A stretch of 64,000 nucleotides of DNA from positions 23,242,163 to 23,306,162 of the forward strand of contig OZ018409.1 of NCBI GenBank assembly GCA_963969595.1, written 5' to 3'. Origin of the DNA: Neckera pumila (taxonomy: Eukaryota > Streptophyta > Bryopsida > Hypnales > Neckeraceae). Shown piece after piece: positions 46,128-59,719 of the stretch. Position numbers and translations under genes: made by a program. The notes under the pieces were generated by a model. That model saw only the letters and a program-made list of their open reading frames with translations. It was not told the origin of the DNA and searched no databases. Each line of letters opens with the position of its first letter. The stretch's first letter is position 1.

Positions 46128-46700
46128 TAGATACAACACCTCAATATTGTGTATCAAATTCAATATTATATATGGCGATAATTCATACAAAGCAATCCTC
46201 TCTAATTTCTTCATCTCACTCTTCCTTTAACTACAATGGCACTGCTACATGGACCATCTTTTTCCATCGTAGCTATAACAATTCTCTACATGCTACTAGC
46301 CTTGCCATGAAGTCATAAAAAATATTTAATGTGGCATAAATGTCCTACATCTTTCACATATCTTTTTGTGTATTGTAGAGTATCACAAACCGACACCCTA
46401 CTTCAATGATGGTTATATTAATTTACCCACGCATGATATTGTAAATTTGATAATCACATTATTACAATCTATATGTTCACTGCTTTGTACATCTAAATGG
46501 CAACAATAGTCAAATCCTTACAAATTTCACATAATCCTTGTTCTTCTAACTTTTGTGATCACAAATTCAGCACATAGGACCTAAAGGAACGTTTTTGGTC
46601 TTTGAAATAGTCGATTAGAATTTGTGCATATTGAAAAATGAATGATTTTCATCCATTTTATTTTGTACAAATCTATTGATGCTATAGCCACATCATTGAA

Positions 46701-47653
46701 TTAAGCCTTGAAAGTCCCATTGTTCCTTTGGAAATGGATTTTGGATATGCTCTTATGGTCTCATTTATTCGTTGTAGTTTTTTGAAACTTTTTAGAAAGA
46801 TAGAAAAAGACATGAGATTTTAGAGAATATAATTTTTAGTTCAATCGATATCTGGGAAAAAAAGTTATGGCATATTAAGCCCAAATTTTAGTTTGGCGGG
46901 CAAAAAAAAACCTCACAAAAACTTTAAACTTAAATTTAAAATTTTTTTCCACACAAATTATATTTTTATCTCCATGGGAAGTTTTAATTCATTCCATTTA
47001 GATTTGTTGTGAGAAAGTTATGGACAATCTTGTTTTTAAGGCAATCAAAGCACCTTCCCAAAATAATGACTAGTAGGATTCATTAATGAACTCAATTTTC
47101 AGAATTTTTCAAAAAAAAATCTCACAAGGTTGAGATCTTTTGCTAGAATAATCTCACATTGAAATTCGTGTGTTTCAATTCCATCTCAAAGCTACTAACA
47201 GTTTAGTTTTTACTTCAATCATGAACCTACTTCTACATAATAATTTTTTAATGGTAAAAAGTAGATGTTTTTTCTATAATTCTTTTTCCTAGATTCTCAA
47301 TCCAATTCACCAACATAAAAAATTAGAAATTCAAAATCAAGAGTGCAAAAATTTTAAATTAAGAAGATTCATAGTCAAATCTTTCAATGGTAATTGTCAA
47401 TTTGTTTCAAAATAAAATAAAATAAAAAGTAATTCAAAGTCAAAAAATCTCATCAAGTAAGTAAGGTGCATAAACTTTGTTTTCTTGCAATCTACGTCAA
47501 ATTTTCTAAAATTTCTTCCAAATGTTTCTACAATAGTCTTATACAAGATCCTATAATTAGATATGAATAAAAAAAGCTTTTGCTCTTTGCAATAGAAATG
47601 GCAGTTTCGGTGTATTTTTTATGGAAAAAAGACTTTGAGAAGTCCGGGGTTAA
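46701..47653. mobile_element. TTAA-bounded (piggyBac-like) element, copy 6
   Basis: The element is 953 bp. The left end is TTAAGCCTTGAAAGTCCC; the right end AGAAGTCCGGGGTTAA. The interior follows the 927 bp copy at 60391-61317, including GTTATGGCA, GGCGGGCA, AACCTACTTCTA and ATCTCCATGGG-like blocks. The ends are more decayed than in other copies. Confidence 0.6.
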
Positions 47654-48604
47654 ATTCAAGACATTTTATTGGTTTTAGGGTTTTTTATGGGATAGTTCAT
47701 CAAAAAATAATACACTATCAAATGTATTTCAATAATTTTAGCTTTTTTTCTTTAAGACTTGATTTTGACATTCGAAAGGATTTATTTTTATTTTGAGCAA
47801 ATCTAACAATAAACATTTTAGTGTGAAGTTTTGAAGTTGAAGACCTATGACCATGTTTTTAAATACCTATGGAAATTTTCTTTATACCACAATGTTCTAT
47901 AATGTACTTCTATTCTGAAAATTTTAAAATTTTAGAACATGATTGGTATTCAAGGTAAATTTTCTTCATTTCTCCTTCAAAAATTTATGGTCATTCCACA
48001 AAAAAATTCAAAAAATTTCATGAAAAATATTAGGTATGTGATTTTGTCTTTGAAAAATAAAACCAATAAAATTCACTTATGAATAGAAAAAAAATAGACG
48101 ATTCGCAGTGAAAGACTTTCAAGTTTGACTATGAGATCATAGGCTTTGTCATTTGGGGGTTAAAAGAGTTCACAACCACATTACAATTAAGAGAGGTTTG
48201 ACACCCCTTTATTGGTATTCCCATACATGCGACAACGTTCTCACCCATAACATGATTTACATCATGTGTCCAAAGAAATAAGGTAGAAAAATGAAAAAAC
48301 TTCCCGTCCCAACTACATCTTTGTTTCATACCTATACTACACACTCAAGGCCCATCCAGCTCTTGTGTGGTCAACATGAAACTAAGAATGATATGTGCCC
48401 TCAAATATTTGGCGGTCCAAAAACAAATACTTCCAACGGATTTGTTGACCTCCACCTATAGTGGCTCTCAATGCCTATGTTCCATATATGTTTATGTGAA
48501 CCACCCGCAACATACTCTCAATTCATTTATTGTGTAAAACCTATGTTACTTTGTTTTTTTAACAAATTTTGTATGCAAAGCCGTGAGGAGTGAACCAATG
48601 CCAA
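47654..48604. other. AT-rich DNA with an isolated TTAA-type end
   Basis: GGCTTTGTCATTTGGGGGTTAA finishes at 48163 and the preceding 100 bp resemble the right part of copy 1, so a truncated TTAA element probably lies here. The last 200 bp should hold the 3' untranslated region of the OSCA-type gene. No clear AATAAA signal was picked out. Confidence 0.4.
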
Positions 48605-51600
48605 TCAAAGAGCGTACAAATCCTCAGTATTAGATTGTTCGCTTGAATTGGACCTAGATATTGACATTGAGCCAACACTAGATCGAGCATCTTCAAACTT
48701 CTCTTCACTTTCATAGGTAATTTCTTCTTCAATGACGAGGCACTCAGGGGTGTAAGCTTCTATAATTTTCCGCATTGGCGGGGATTCCTTCACATCTTCA
48801 CTCGCGATGGCGAGCGAGGTCACGTTGAATGAAGGGTAGTAGTTCATCTTGCACATGGAGGAAAAGAAGATGGTGAAGAGGGGTAAGATGAGGACTAAGA
48901 CGGCGTATGGGAACTTTTTGATACCAAAGTAGCCCATCATTGTGATCTGTCCTATGAAGAGTGCGGCAAGGATGCGGGAATGGATGTGGGGCCACATGCG
49001 TCCTCCACTCTCAAAATCCGGGACGTATACTTTCAATGCCTGCAAGAATAGGTCAAACTATCAAATCATAATTTTATTAACCACTTTTGAAGCCACATTA
49101 AAATCCTTTGTGATTATAGAGAAAGATTTCACACTCATGAAGATTCATAGACAATTCAAAGAAAAATATCTTTTAATCATAGAATGTTGCGACTCCTAAA
49201 CTTTTTAGAAATCATCCCTTAAAACACCCTACTTGCACCCTTCATTAGATCTTTGTCATTTAAAAAAGTTTCAGCCTGAAAGAGGCCGCCAATGTTTGAT
49301 CTTCAACATCCCATAGTGCAAATACAAACAAAATCAAAAAAAAAAAATTGGGAAAAAAAAATTAATAAAAAAATAATAATTTTTTTTAAATATCCGATCC
49401 GATGCACTGACATGGAAGAATACAATAGTGCCACATCAAATTCCAAAAAAAATTTAAATAAAAATTGTTCCTTTTTTCTATAATTGCATTGCTGCCATAG
49501 AAACTCGCAACCTCTTTGGGGCCTAAAATTTTCCTAATGACAATAGGGTTTTGAAAAGCAAGAATATATTAGAATGAAGGAAAAAAGGAAGGGTGCTTCT
49601 AACCTGATTGCGGAGGACAACATAGCCGATGCCAAAGTAAAGGAGAGCAAATATGAGAATCATGGGAGCAATGATGCTATAGGCCATGGAGATCATCAAA
49701 ATGAGAATGTCATTGGGAACCAATGTTTGGTATTCAAACATCCCAGGTGCCCATGCCTCCTCCAGCTCCTTTTCTGTTTTGCATAGAAACTTTCTCTTCA
49801 AATGGTACACTACCAATGGCACCAAGCGCGACAATTCCAATCCATAGCCAACAAAAAACCTACCAAAAACATCCCCCCAAATTAAATTAACTTCAATCAT
49901 CATTATACTAGTCTACATGCAAATTAACTGTTAATACACTCAACAGCCCAAATTGGGTCTTGTGAATTATTATACGAGTTTTGAGTAGGTCCTATAGGTC
50001 AAAATCCTTTCATTCAATTTCAATTATTCATTGACCACACATCCTATGCTCTTAACTGACTTTAATATCTAAAATCTGATCTCATTTAAATTTTATTATC
50101 TCACAACGCAATCAATCACAATGGTCATTTCTGAACCATGAATTTTTGATCCTGTAGAGCTTAGAAGATCTCAAGAAGTACTCAAGGAATGTACTTACTA
50201 AATAGCAACAACCTCATATGTTTTCAACCTCATATGTTTTTAAGCAAATATTGAGTAGGTCATACAGAGACTATCTGTTGTTCAATTTATTTATACTCTC
50301 ACAACACATGCAAATTATGATCGAAATTGACCCCATCTACATCTTCTTTTTCACATTCAAAACTGGTCATTCTAAAACCACGAATCCTAGGTCCTCGAGG
50401 AGTACGCCTAAACCCTAAACCCTAAGATCTCATGGTGTAAACCTGTAAGAGAAGAGAGGTGACTTACTGGAGAGCGACAAAGGTGATGAAATAGGCTGCA
50501 ACCGGCGGCAGCTTGGTCCCAAACAGGGTCACCACACTGCTCACGGAGAAGTTTTTGGAGTTAATGAGCTCTTTGAATCCTTCCAGCGAGGAGAAGATGG
50601 TCCCAAACAGCGTGACCCCAAGAAACACGTTGAAGACGATGAAGTAGAAGTACTTGCCCGATGCTCCTCGCACCAAATGGCTTTGGGATGGGATGCCTTC
50701 CATGCGCGACAGGGCCATCAACATGGAGGGCAGCAGACCCAGGAAGACGATAAGCGCAACCTGTGGCAAGTAGGCCTACCAAAAAGAAAAAACATAAGAA
50801 AAGAAAAACCACTAAAACAAATCCATTACACAGGAGAAGATTCTAGAAAAGTCATGTTGAGCACTATCTGAAATAGCACGCCATGACAAGGAACCCTCGA
50901 CACCTCGCATTCCAAAGTAGTGAGCTCAATATGAAAGAAGTGAGAGCTCCTCAAGCTAACGAGCCAATCTTCACACGCACACGGAGGTTTAGGGTTTCTT
51001 GCTCACCTGGAGAACGGTGTTGATGGGACCAAAGTTAACAATGGCTTTGAGGAAGGGCAGTATCTTGGTGAGGTTGTCCAGAGTGGTGAAAGACGAAATG
51101 AGCGCAATAGGAATCATATAAAACAACACGGTCATGAACACGGCGAAATAGACAAGTCCTTGACGAACCATTCTATGGTAAACAGGCGTGGCCAGGTTCT
51201 TCCACACAACTTCCCGAGGCTCGGGCGCTGGATACACTTGCCATTCCATGGCATAGGGAGCGTGAACCGCCTGCCGATTTCATTCCGAAAAATCACAATT
51301 GATTAATACAAAATAACTGCCTCGATGTATGTGCAGATTGACACCATACAGGATCACCACATTAATTTGAAATGTGTTTTTTTTTCCATAGAGCCAAAGC
51401 TGTGACATTCAGATATTCAACTAACTTAGTCTACCCAAGCTCTCAAAAATGGGATTGGTACAGATCTGAGGTTTCATTCAAATGACCAGTTGAAAGTCTG
51501 CCAATCTCATTAAACTTGGCAATTGAAACAAATTTGAGGTCATTTGGTTTCTAATGAGTTTAGAGAAACAACATACAACGTTCCTGCTTTGGAACTGAAC

Positions 51601-54600
51601 AGTAATTTGAACAATTATCAGTGTTCCCTCTGAGAGTTTCCAGTTCAAGAGCACAGAATTTATAGAGGGATCAACAAGAACGCAATGTCTGGTACCACAA
51701 ATGACAAATATGAAAAAAATTTGAATCTGAAATAGCAAGTTTTAGATCAGGTCGAAATGAGTAAAAATATTTGTCACTTCTACTGACCGGGGTATGAAGA
51801 CTCATTTAGACATAGTCTGTACTTCGGTGAGTTAGTTTCTTCACTGGAATACGAAGACTATTTAGACATAAAACTATACTTTGGTGAGATGGTTTCTTCG
51901 CTGGGGATTGAGGACTAAGGTAGGAGGTCCATAAATCGCTCATCAAAGAGCTGAAGCTGAATTTTGGGAGGTAAAACTTCTGAAAATATTTTTCAGTAAA
52001 TTTTCCTTGACAGGCAAGAGAAATTGGCATCTAACCCAAGTTGTTTCATATTTTTTGAAGCTTTGTAGAATTAGTTATGAATTTTTGAAGTTGCAGAAAA
52101 GTGCATTTTTGTGGGCTCTAAAACCGACCACCTCCTCAAATGCACACCACTTGTACATTGGAAAGTGCAAAATGTACCTCTAGAGACTGATGGTTTTAGA
52201 ACCCGCTCCATTTTAGAACCTCTTACCTTATGTACACATCATTGCACTTTGGAGAAAGAAGACTTCTTGTTGTACCCAATTTAACCCTTAAAAGGACATT
52301 TCATGTCCAAGCTTGGTCAAAACTTCATTAAATTTCTACATTGAAGTACACATTTCAAAATTTTGATATTTTTCATTTGTAGTAATATATGTCTAAACTA
52401 TAATCTCATTCTTATCATAATTAAAAGCATCAGATTGAATTTTATATGATTTTTTTTTTAAATTTCTTTGTAAAAAATGGAGTATAGTGATTACAAAAAT
52501 GCTTAAAATAATATGAGATTTTTAATAAAAATGAAAACAATAGTGACAAACATCATGGTGTAATTGATGTCAGTTACTCCTTGAGCTCACACCAAGAGAA
52601 ATTTGATAGAAAAAGTTCAAAAGTGATGTATTTTGAGCTTTCAAGATGCTATCTTCAAAGCATCACAAAGAAATTCCAATTTTCACAATTTTGAAAAAAT
52701 TCAAATGAAGTAAAAAAGGTAGATTATTAAACCTACATATTCTTAGTTAATGCATAAAACATTTAAAATCAAGAACTACATAAAAATTCAAGTTTTGACT
52801 TTTAAAATGCCTATGAGACTAGCGACGTCCTTTCAAGGGTTAAGTTAGTGACAGCCGGGATGCAACTCATGACGCAGGAATGCTGACACGGTCTGTACAC
52901 ATTCATTCATTCATTCATCCATTCCTTAATTAAGTCATCCATCCATCCATTCATTCATCCATCTTAACCATGTATCCAGTAACCATTTTGTCCGTACCCA
53001 TAGTTGCGGAGCTCGATTCGTACCTGCGAGGCTTCCGCAGCAGCTCTCCGAGTGTTGAAGAACACAAACGCTGCCGGCAATTGCTCCTCCTTCAACGTCC
53101 TCTGCTGCTCGGCCGCTAGCGCGCGTGACAGGTTCCTCACCTACAGTCAAATTTCAAGTTTCTTTAAACTGGCACGGTTCCAGCGTCAAACATTGTGACA
53201 TCTACAGTAGTATTCGCATGCCACAATTGCATCGGTCACGCGGATGGTCACCAACCTTCCCATGCATAATTTTTCCATGCATTCACATTTTGGAATCTAA
53301 AACACGAGCCTGTTGCTACAAACAAAGTTTGATGCAATGGGGTGCACTAGTATATATGTACATAAAGGACATCTAAAATCTAGCACGAGTACGGATTGAT
53401 GTTTCTGAACGTGCGTTCTGAAAGGAACCAAAGTATTGGAACACCGCGAACTTAACAAAACTGACGTTACCCGCTCTGCGTAGAAGTTGATGGAGTCCAC
53501 TTTGTGGCCACACAAGCCTAGGAAATGAATCCGGTGCAGCGGACGAGTGCCTCCAGGCTTGGCATTCGTCTTGGACTCCTCGTACGCGGCTTCCGCGCGC
53601 TCCAGAGTCTTCTTCGCCGTTTGGTACTTGGTCCATACTTTCATCACCTGCTCAAACCAAGTTGGACTCAGAACGGGTACACACGAGGTCTCAATACGAA
53701 AACAAGTACCGGTTCTGGAAATTATACGTGACACATCAACCAACCATTGAAACAAAACACAAAATTTTCCTTTTGAGACAGAAGAACACACAGAATTTAC
53801 GTTAACTGGAAGAGCCAAAGCAATGTCAATATCGTTAATTTGACAGTACTCCAATACTTGGGCAGGTTTCAGGACGTGCGGTCTGAAACATAAATCCATA
53901 CCTATCCTAGTTTGTGGCCTGAAATTAGACCATTGTGAAAATCTATATCACACTTTCTTGGAGCCTGAATTGCGCCAATTTAACAAAATGGACGATAATA
54001 TTAAAATAATGCATTAGAATATGAGTTCTAATACTATTCTAATACATTATGAGGAATGACATGCCAGGACATGGTAGTGGCAAGGGGTGTAATTTCTATG
54101 CACTCAGAAGGCTCAAGTTTCGAAGTTATCAAACGATTCATCTTCGGAGTTGGATCTTGTTAAACCTTGATCAATCTAAATTTTAAACCGAAGAACACCA
54201 TAACATTACGGGTACATTCACTACCAGTTGGAATATATTGAACTTGAGAAGAACGAAGTAAGTCACTGTATCTTCCTTCAATCTCCATCCTCCATCATTA
54301 TTATCATGATATTGTCGATTATTTGAGGCAATAATATACACAAAGCTCTCAACTTAGGACAATTATAGGTTTACATTAATTTTCAGGGCGCACCTCCTGA
54401 AAGTGCCCAAATCGTGAAATATCGCCAATTTAATGAAATTGATGTTCATAGTGAGGGTTCATATTTATCCCTCTCAAGATTAAGATATTCCGTAAGAGTG
54501 ATTGCACCCTCAAAAAAGACAATATTATGAGATATTATCACATGTGTTATCTATATCGAATGCCTGGTTGCCACTTCCATTTTTTTTTTTTAAACGAGCT

Positions 54601-57381
54601 CCATTGAAGTTAAAAAAAACATTCTAAAACCTGTTCACACACCACACAAACACAAACACACCCAAAAAAAAAGAAAATAAAAACTGCTAAGGCTGGTCTT
54701 CATAACTTGAAGTAAAAAACACATTTGAAGCTGGTGATAGAGGAGTTTGCTTGTAAATATTTCTTGTTCTTTTACCTTCTTGAGGTTGGTGACGATGATG
54801 CAGGTTTCGTACGTGTCCGGATGGAGCTTTTTGAAGAAGGTGTTGACTTGCTCCCGTCTGGCGGTCATGCGACTGGGAGGCGCTGGAATGTCTCTCACCA
54901 GGCAAGCAAATTGCTGGGGTCTGGCTTTCTCATGCGCTTGCTCCTTCCCTCGCAAGTGAATCATTTTCTTGTAATGTTTCACGAGAACGTAGTATGTCAC
55001 GATGGACACCCAGTACGTGCCCAACAGAAATGCCCACAGCTTATTGGTGCCCTCCTGGTGGAGCACAGCACGCAGAGAAATCATGGGTCAGTTGGTGACT
55101 GTCAGAAAAAAATAGTCTTGTTAAATGACAATTCTGTTATTGAGATGTGTGCCATAGTAGAATACCGTTAAATCCACAAGATTTTGGGCACCAGAAACAG
55201 TGAGTCATCTGCAAAAAAAAAACTCTAGAAACTAGGACTGGTATGATTTGCATTTCAGGCCGCGCATCTTGAAAACTGCTGAAGTCTTGGAATTCTGTTA
55301 ATATTACGAAATTGACGTTCTTGAAACGATCAGTCTAGAACAGTTCTAGTTTCAAGAATTTTATGCAGTCACACAGTTGGCGCTCTGAAACTCTACAGCA
55401 AAATACAGCAGAACTTCCATAAGGTGATAGCCTCAGAACAGGAGGAGAATATTACATTAGCGAGAGGTTTTTGCTTTAGAGAGGGGCTCCAGCATTAAAG
55501 ACGTTAGAACATGCTTTTAGTGGGCTGCAATTTCCTGGCGCTCCTGGACTGAAGTCACGTTCACCAAATTCATGAAAGTTTTTTTATTTTTTTATTTTTT
55601 TTTATTTTTTTATTTTTTATTATTTTTTACTGATCTTGTAGATCTTCAAAGCGTCAAGGCTGAGACCAAAGGAAGAATATCACTTTAGAGAGGTGATTGG
55701 CTTACAGATGTTCACTTTATAGAAGTTCTACTGTGACAAAATTAACGTTCTTTAAAGGTGAACTCCAAATCCACGTCCTTTTGTTTCCGATTAACGAGGC
55801 CCTAAACCACTTTCATTCATTCATTCTGACTCAAACCACATCGCTGTCTCTTTTTATTTTGTCTGTCCTCCCACGGTTAAACGCACTTGTTCGAGGACTG
55901 TCAGTTTGGCAATGAAATTGGCTTCAGTTTATTAAAAAGATCAAATAGATCCTTTACGTATAGATAGTAATACTAACAAGTAACGACCAAACTAATTTTC
56001 AAGAAAATTTCAGAAAAGGGCATCGTAACTACAGATTGAGATACAACACAACTACACAAGTATGATTCCATCCCTTGTCTACACTCATTTCTCTCTAGTT
56101 GCACCGCCTCATGTGCACAAATTGACGTGTTCCCCCAACTTGACAGGCCGGTCTAATTACATGTGTACACAACCTGATATATTCTTCAAATACATAATCG
56201 GGAATGTGCAATTACAGAGAGTGAGATTAAAAAGAAGTCATGAACTTCAAGTAGAGTAAGTCTCCACCCACACTAAATAAGTACCCCAGTGTACTGACCT
56301 CAACATTGCCCATGGCGAGATCGTCGAAGCCTTCGTAAGTCTGATTGGGATCCAGCTTGAAGGCATTTTCATTATTATGGCTACTCGCTGCCAGAGGGAT
56401 GAGAACCGGAACACAAAAGAGCGCCGAATATCCGAAAATCTCCAGCACTGTTGTTTCTCACACATACAACGGAAGGACCGAAATCAGCCTCCCTCAATTA
56501 AACCTCTCAAGCCAAAACGAGGTGGATTACGGTATTACTGCGATTTGAAAATCTTAGACGTGGGTACATGGATGCCTCCCAAGCACCTGCCTAGTTGCTG
56601 AAATTCCTAAAATGGAATTCTGTTTACTTTTTCTACTGAATTTCTGTAAGCATCTTCCCTTATGGATCCAAACTGGCAGCCTCTTCTACTGTCCACGCAA
56701 ACCATCAAAGGACCACACAGTCTAATGTAACTGACGACTGGACAACAATGGTCAGAGTATTGCTTGCAAGGCTCTAGTAAGTCTAGTTTGCCTTTGCCTT
56801 GATTCTCCTGCTTCTCCAGTTCGAAACTAATGGGCTGACACTAACTGTCAGTTCGAAGAGAAGATATGTTCCAAACATCAAGCTACTTTCAGTTCACATC
56901 TGATCTAGACGTCTTACAGTAAGAAAGTTTTCCAACCTTCTGAAGCCCTGCCTTCACAAACTGTCAACAGTGAAGAGAACAAAACCTGTGTTGCTTCTCA
57001 CAAAAAAACTACACTCAAACTTTCTATTTCCGTGCTCAAACTTTGCATTTTCATGTTCAAACCTTGCATTTTCAGGCTCACTGGTGTGACAATGACGCGA
57101 CCGCACTCACCGCACACGAAGAAGTTCAGGTAGATGGCTGCGTCCAAGCCCGCAATCCGCACCAGCTCGTCTTCCGGCGTCATCACCGCCTCCCGAATCC
57201 ACGTGAACGGATTGCGCGTACGCGCGGACGGGGACGGCCCGAGGTCCGTCAGCATTCGCGACGAGTAGTAGATGTTGTGATTCATCTTCCATTTCGACAA
57301 AATCCCGAACGCAAACACCAGTCCACAGAAGATGCCGAACGAAGTCAGCAGCGACGTGACGAACGCGCTCGTGGCCGTCAT
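48605..57381 (-). CDS. OSCA/CSC1-family mechanosensitive cation channel, nine exons, 751 aa
   Basis: Exons in transcript order: 57381-57111, 56447-56299, 55054-54776, 53647-53471, 53140-53024, 51270-51007, 50775-50468, 49859-49604, 49039-48605. All introns are GT-AG and all joins keep frame. OSCA/CSC1 proteins (DUF221, TMEM63 relatives) are dimeric ion channels gated by osmotic or mechanical force at plant membranes. The N-terminal helix region (residues 10-30) and VVLEIFGYSALFCVPVLI-type helices come first. A cytosolic domain follows with LVRDIPAPP, FLGLCGHKVDSINFY and LPAAFVFFNTRRAAAEASQ (about 180-331), then APEPREVVWKNL. The pore region (RSN1_7TM, about 350-650) includes YLPQVALIVFLGLLPSMLM, FFVGYGLELSRLVPLVVYHL and LRNQALKVYVPDFESGGRMW. 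The GYGLELSR and ALKVYVP blocks point to the ERD4/OSCA3-type branch. The acidic/Ser-rich tail is typical. Introns 5 and 8 contain transposons. Evidence for the family is strong. Confidence 0.95.
49257..49539. mobile_element. CATTAC-ended MITE (family D) in OSCA intron 8
   Basis: The element is 283 bp. Ends are CATTTAAAAAAGTTTCAGCC and, inward from the right, CATTAGGAAAATTTTAGGCC. It lies wholly inside the intron between the last two exons. Confidence 0.75.
50407..50426 (-). repeat. Plant-type telomere heptamer run (telo-box) in OSCA intron 7
   Basis: CCTAAACCCTAAACCCTAAG is nearly three units of the plant telomere repeat TTTAGGG. Such short runs act as telo-boxes near some plant promoters; here it sits in an intron 40 bp upstream of the acceptor-distal exon on the plus strand. 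Confidence 0.7.
51910..52105 (+). repeat. Dispersed repeat in OSCA intron 5
   Basis: This is a direct copy of 35048-35245. It lies in the longest intron of the gene (51271-53023). Confidence 0.8.
52281..52843. mobile_element. TTAA-bounded (piggyBac-like) element, copy 7, in OSCA intron 5
   Basis: The element is 563 bp. The left end is TTAACCCTTAAAAGGACAT; the right end read inward is TTAACCCTTGAAAGGACGTC. Interior blocks (GACAAACATCATGGTGTAA, CTCACACCAAGAGA) recur in copies 1, 5 and 10. Confidence 0.75.
52911..52962 (+). repeat. (CATT/CATC)n tetranucleotide repeat
   Basis: About a dozen CATT and CATC units with a short interruption near 52925-52935, in intron 5 of the OSCA-type gene. Confidence 0.9.
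55579..55629 (+). repeat. T-rich low-complexity tract
   Basis: (T7-9 A)n over about 50 bp in intron 2 of the OSCA-type gene; on the sense strand it is an A-rich run. Confidence 0.9.
57016..57078 (+). repeat. Tandem repeat, 21 bp x 3
   Basis: Units start CAAACTTTC, CAAACTTTG and CAAACCTTG at 57016, 57037 and 57058. They lie in OSCA intron 1 just after the first exon's donor site. Confidence 0.85.
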
Positions 57382-59128
57382 GATGACCGCGTCTCGCCCC
57401 TCTCACACACTCAAAACCCCAATCCCCACAACCACAACGACACTAGCTATCTCACAACCAGGCCGCACATTGTTGCCGCAACCTCAAACTCGCAAGCACC
57501 CACAAAACTACTCGCCACCAGTCGCTAAAGTTTCGATCACGGGTTGGAGGGGGCGGTTACGGAGTCTCCCCGTGCCCGCTGGAATCCGCAGCTCGAAAGC
57601 TCGCGCTACTCGCAAAGCACGCGCACGCCAAGGTGGTAACGGTAGCGTCCATCTTGACGATCTCTCGGAACGTTAAACGACGATCTTGGATGGCGCTAAT
57701 CAGTACTACCAGCAGGTTTGCTGCTCTCGATACAATGCAACCTTCACTACTTGCGCCGTGGCCACTCTAACCGTCAGAAGCGATCGACGGTGACAGTGGC
57801 CAAGTGCTCGCGTTTTGCCGGTATCGGTATATCAAGGTTCACTATTGAGGCACTTCCTGGTGAGCCGCGCTCTTCACCACCATCATTAGCTAGTCTGCAA
57901 TATCAGGAGCTTTCATTTTCGCACCACCTGGCAGTGTGTTCAAGTCCGAATGTCAAACCATAAATGTTCTGACGTGGTGCCATCACTGGACCGACACTGA
58001 ACCTCTCCACCACAGGAATCAGAAGAAGAAGAAGAAAACCTCAGTTCCAAATCAGAGTGGTGGCCTCTCCATGCTTCCCACACAAACCTACCGAACTTAT
58101 ACATCACGACCTCCATTCCCAGGTGTGACGAACGATTCGTATCTCGCAGTCTCACAAGAAGCTAGCTAGCTATCCCGGAACCGAAATTCTGTGACTGAAA
58201 GCTACAAGGAACAATTATGACCCCGGACCCCGCCTAGAATTTTGGCAAGACTTGGAGCTACGTTAGGTGGGCATTCTCGGTATCAGACAAATCCAAAATA
58301 TGGAAACGAATCTGCACCAACCAACCCACGACAGGAAGTAAGTTATTGTGCCGACGGGATGGGCCGTGAGGCAACGCGAAAACCGCAAGCAACAGCGCGG
58401 GTTGTCGTCGTCATGCCTGCAACAAGCGCTTGGAGAATCCTAGCGCAAGGCGGGGCACAAGGATCGAGAGCCCGCCAGGTACTATACCCGGCCTGATGAG
58501 TTTAATTAATAGTAGAGTCTGGAAAGCTTTGGGTTTCCGGAAGGTTTGTTTGTTAGTATGTATGCTGCCCAGCCGGCACTGGTACCGGCTCATCTCGTCT
58601 CGTCTCATCTCGTAGCAGCCATAGCTTGGCTTTCGCTTGCCTTTGGCTTGTAGCTTCGGAAAGAATGACTTGTTTTTTCCTTTTGGTGGGACAGAGGAGG
58701 ACCTTTTCAACAGACAGCTTTTGGTGCTGCTGCTACACACACACTGCTCGTGAGTTGGCCTGCTCTATCTCGTCGCCGTGGTCGTCTCGGAGGACGCGCA
58801 CGTCTTGTTGGCTGCCATGTGCGCCAGGAGACTCATCACCAGGGCACTGGGCAAGCCAGCCTTTCTTTCTCCATTTTTTTCCATCTTTCTCCTGGGGGGA
58901 TCCCAAAATTTAGAAGATGGTGACGCGAAGGAATTCTGGCGCATTTTGCTTATAGTAGGGGCACCTGTCATCCACACTAAGAACAACGGAGCATTGTCAC
59001 CATTAAAATTGTTATTTTATTGGCAAGTGAAAGAGCATGCCTTATTTGGACAATGTAGGAATGTTATAAATTTTGAAAGGATTGTTTCTAGGTGTATCAA
59101 AAATCAATAGGAGACTCTCATAGAATTT
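57382..59128. other. Upstream region of the OSCA-type gene
   Basis: The stretch is GC-rich up to about 58900, in sharp contrast with the AT-rich DNA beyond. It presumably contains the promoter and leader of the minus-strand gene. A GAAGAAGAAGAAGAAA run lies near 58020 and a CTCGTCTCGTCTCATCTCGT run near 58593. Frames at 58411-58740 and 58626-58913 are without recognised domains. Confidence 0.4.
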
Positions 59129-59507
59129 CATTAGAGAAAATTTCAGGCATCCGCAGGGCTGCTTTGCAGCTCTTTGAAGGACCCTGAAATAGTGTTTTTC
59201 GGGGTTGAAAAATTGTTTTTGCCCTATTTCCGCATAGTAGTTTCTACTATGACATTGGTGCATGAACCCAAATTCGCAAGTAAAAAATTAATAATAATAA
59301 CTTTTTATTTTTTTTAATCTTAAGAAAAAAATTAATTTTAAAAAATTAAAAATAAATAAATAAATGGAGGAAAGTTCATTGTTTTGACCAGCAATCAGCC
59401 AAGCTGACTGCTCAACTAGGGCCATTTCGAGATTGACAGGCCAAGCTTGAATAGCTTGGCTTGTCAATCTAGAATAGCCCTCCGAAGGGCTGTTTTTTTC
59501 TCTAATG
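59129..59507. mobile_element. CATTAC-ended MITE (family D), long copy
   Basis: The element is 379 bp. Ends are CATTAGAGAAAATTTCAGGC and, inward from the right, CATTAGAGAAAAAAACAGCC. An inner hairpin is formed by AGGCCAAGCTTG and AATAGCTTGGCTTGTC near 59440-59465. Confidence 0.7.
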
Positions 59508-59719
59508 CATGTTTTGATGGTGTACACTCTGTATAATCAATAGAATTAATCGTAAAGATCGTCCCCAATTGTGGTGTTAGAGGAAGGTTTCACTAAGAAT
59601 AGTACAAAAGAAACACAACACCAAATACCATCAAATCCTAGTTTTGGTCCTCCAAACAGTTTTGTCTTGTGTTTTTCTCAAACTTTGACTCTTGATCCCG
59701 CACTGCACACACTTTACAA

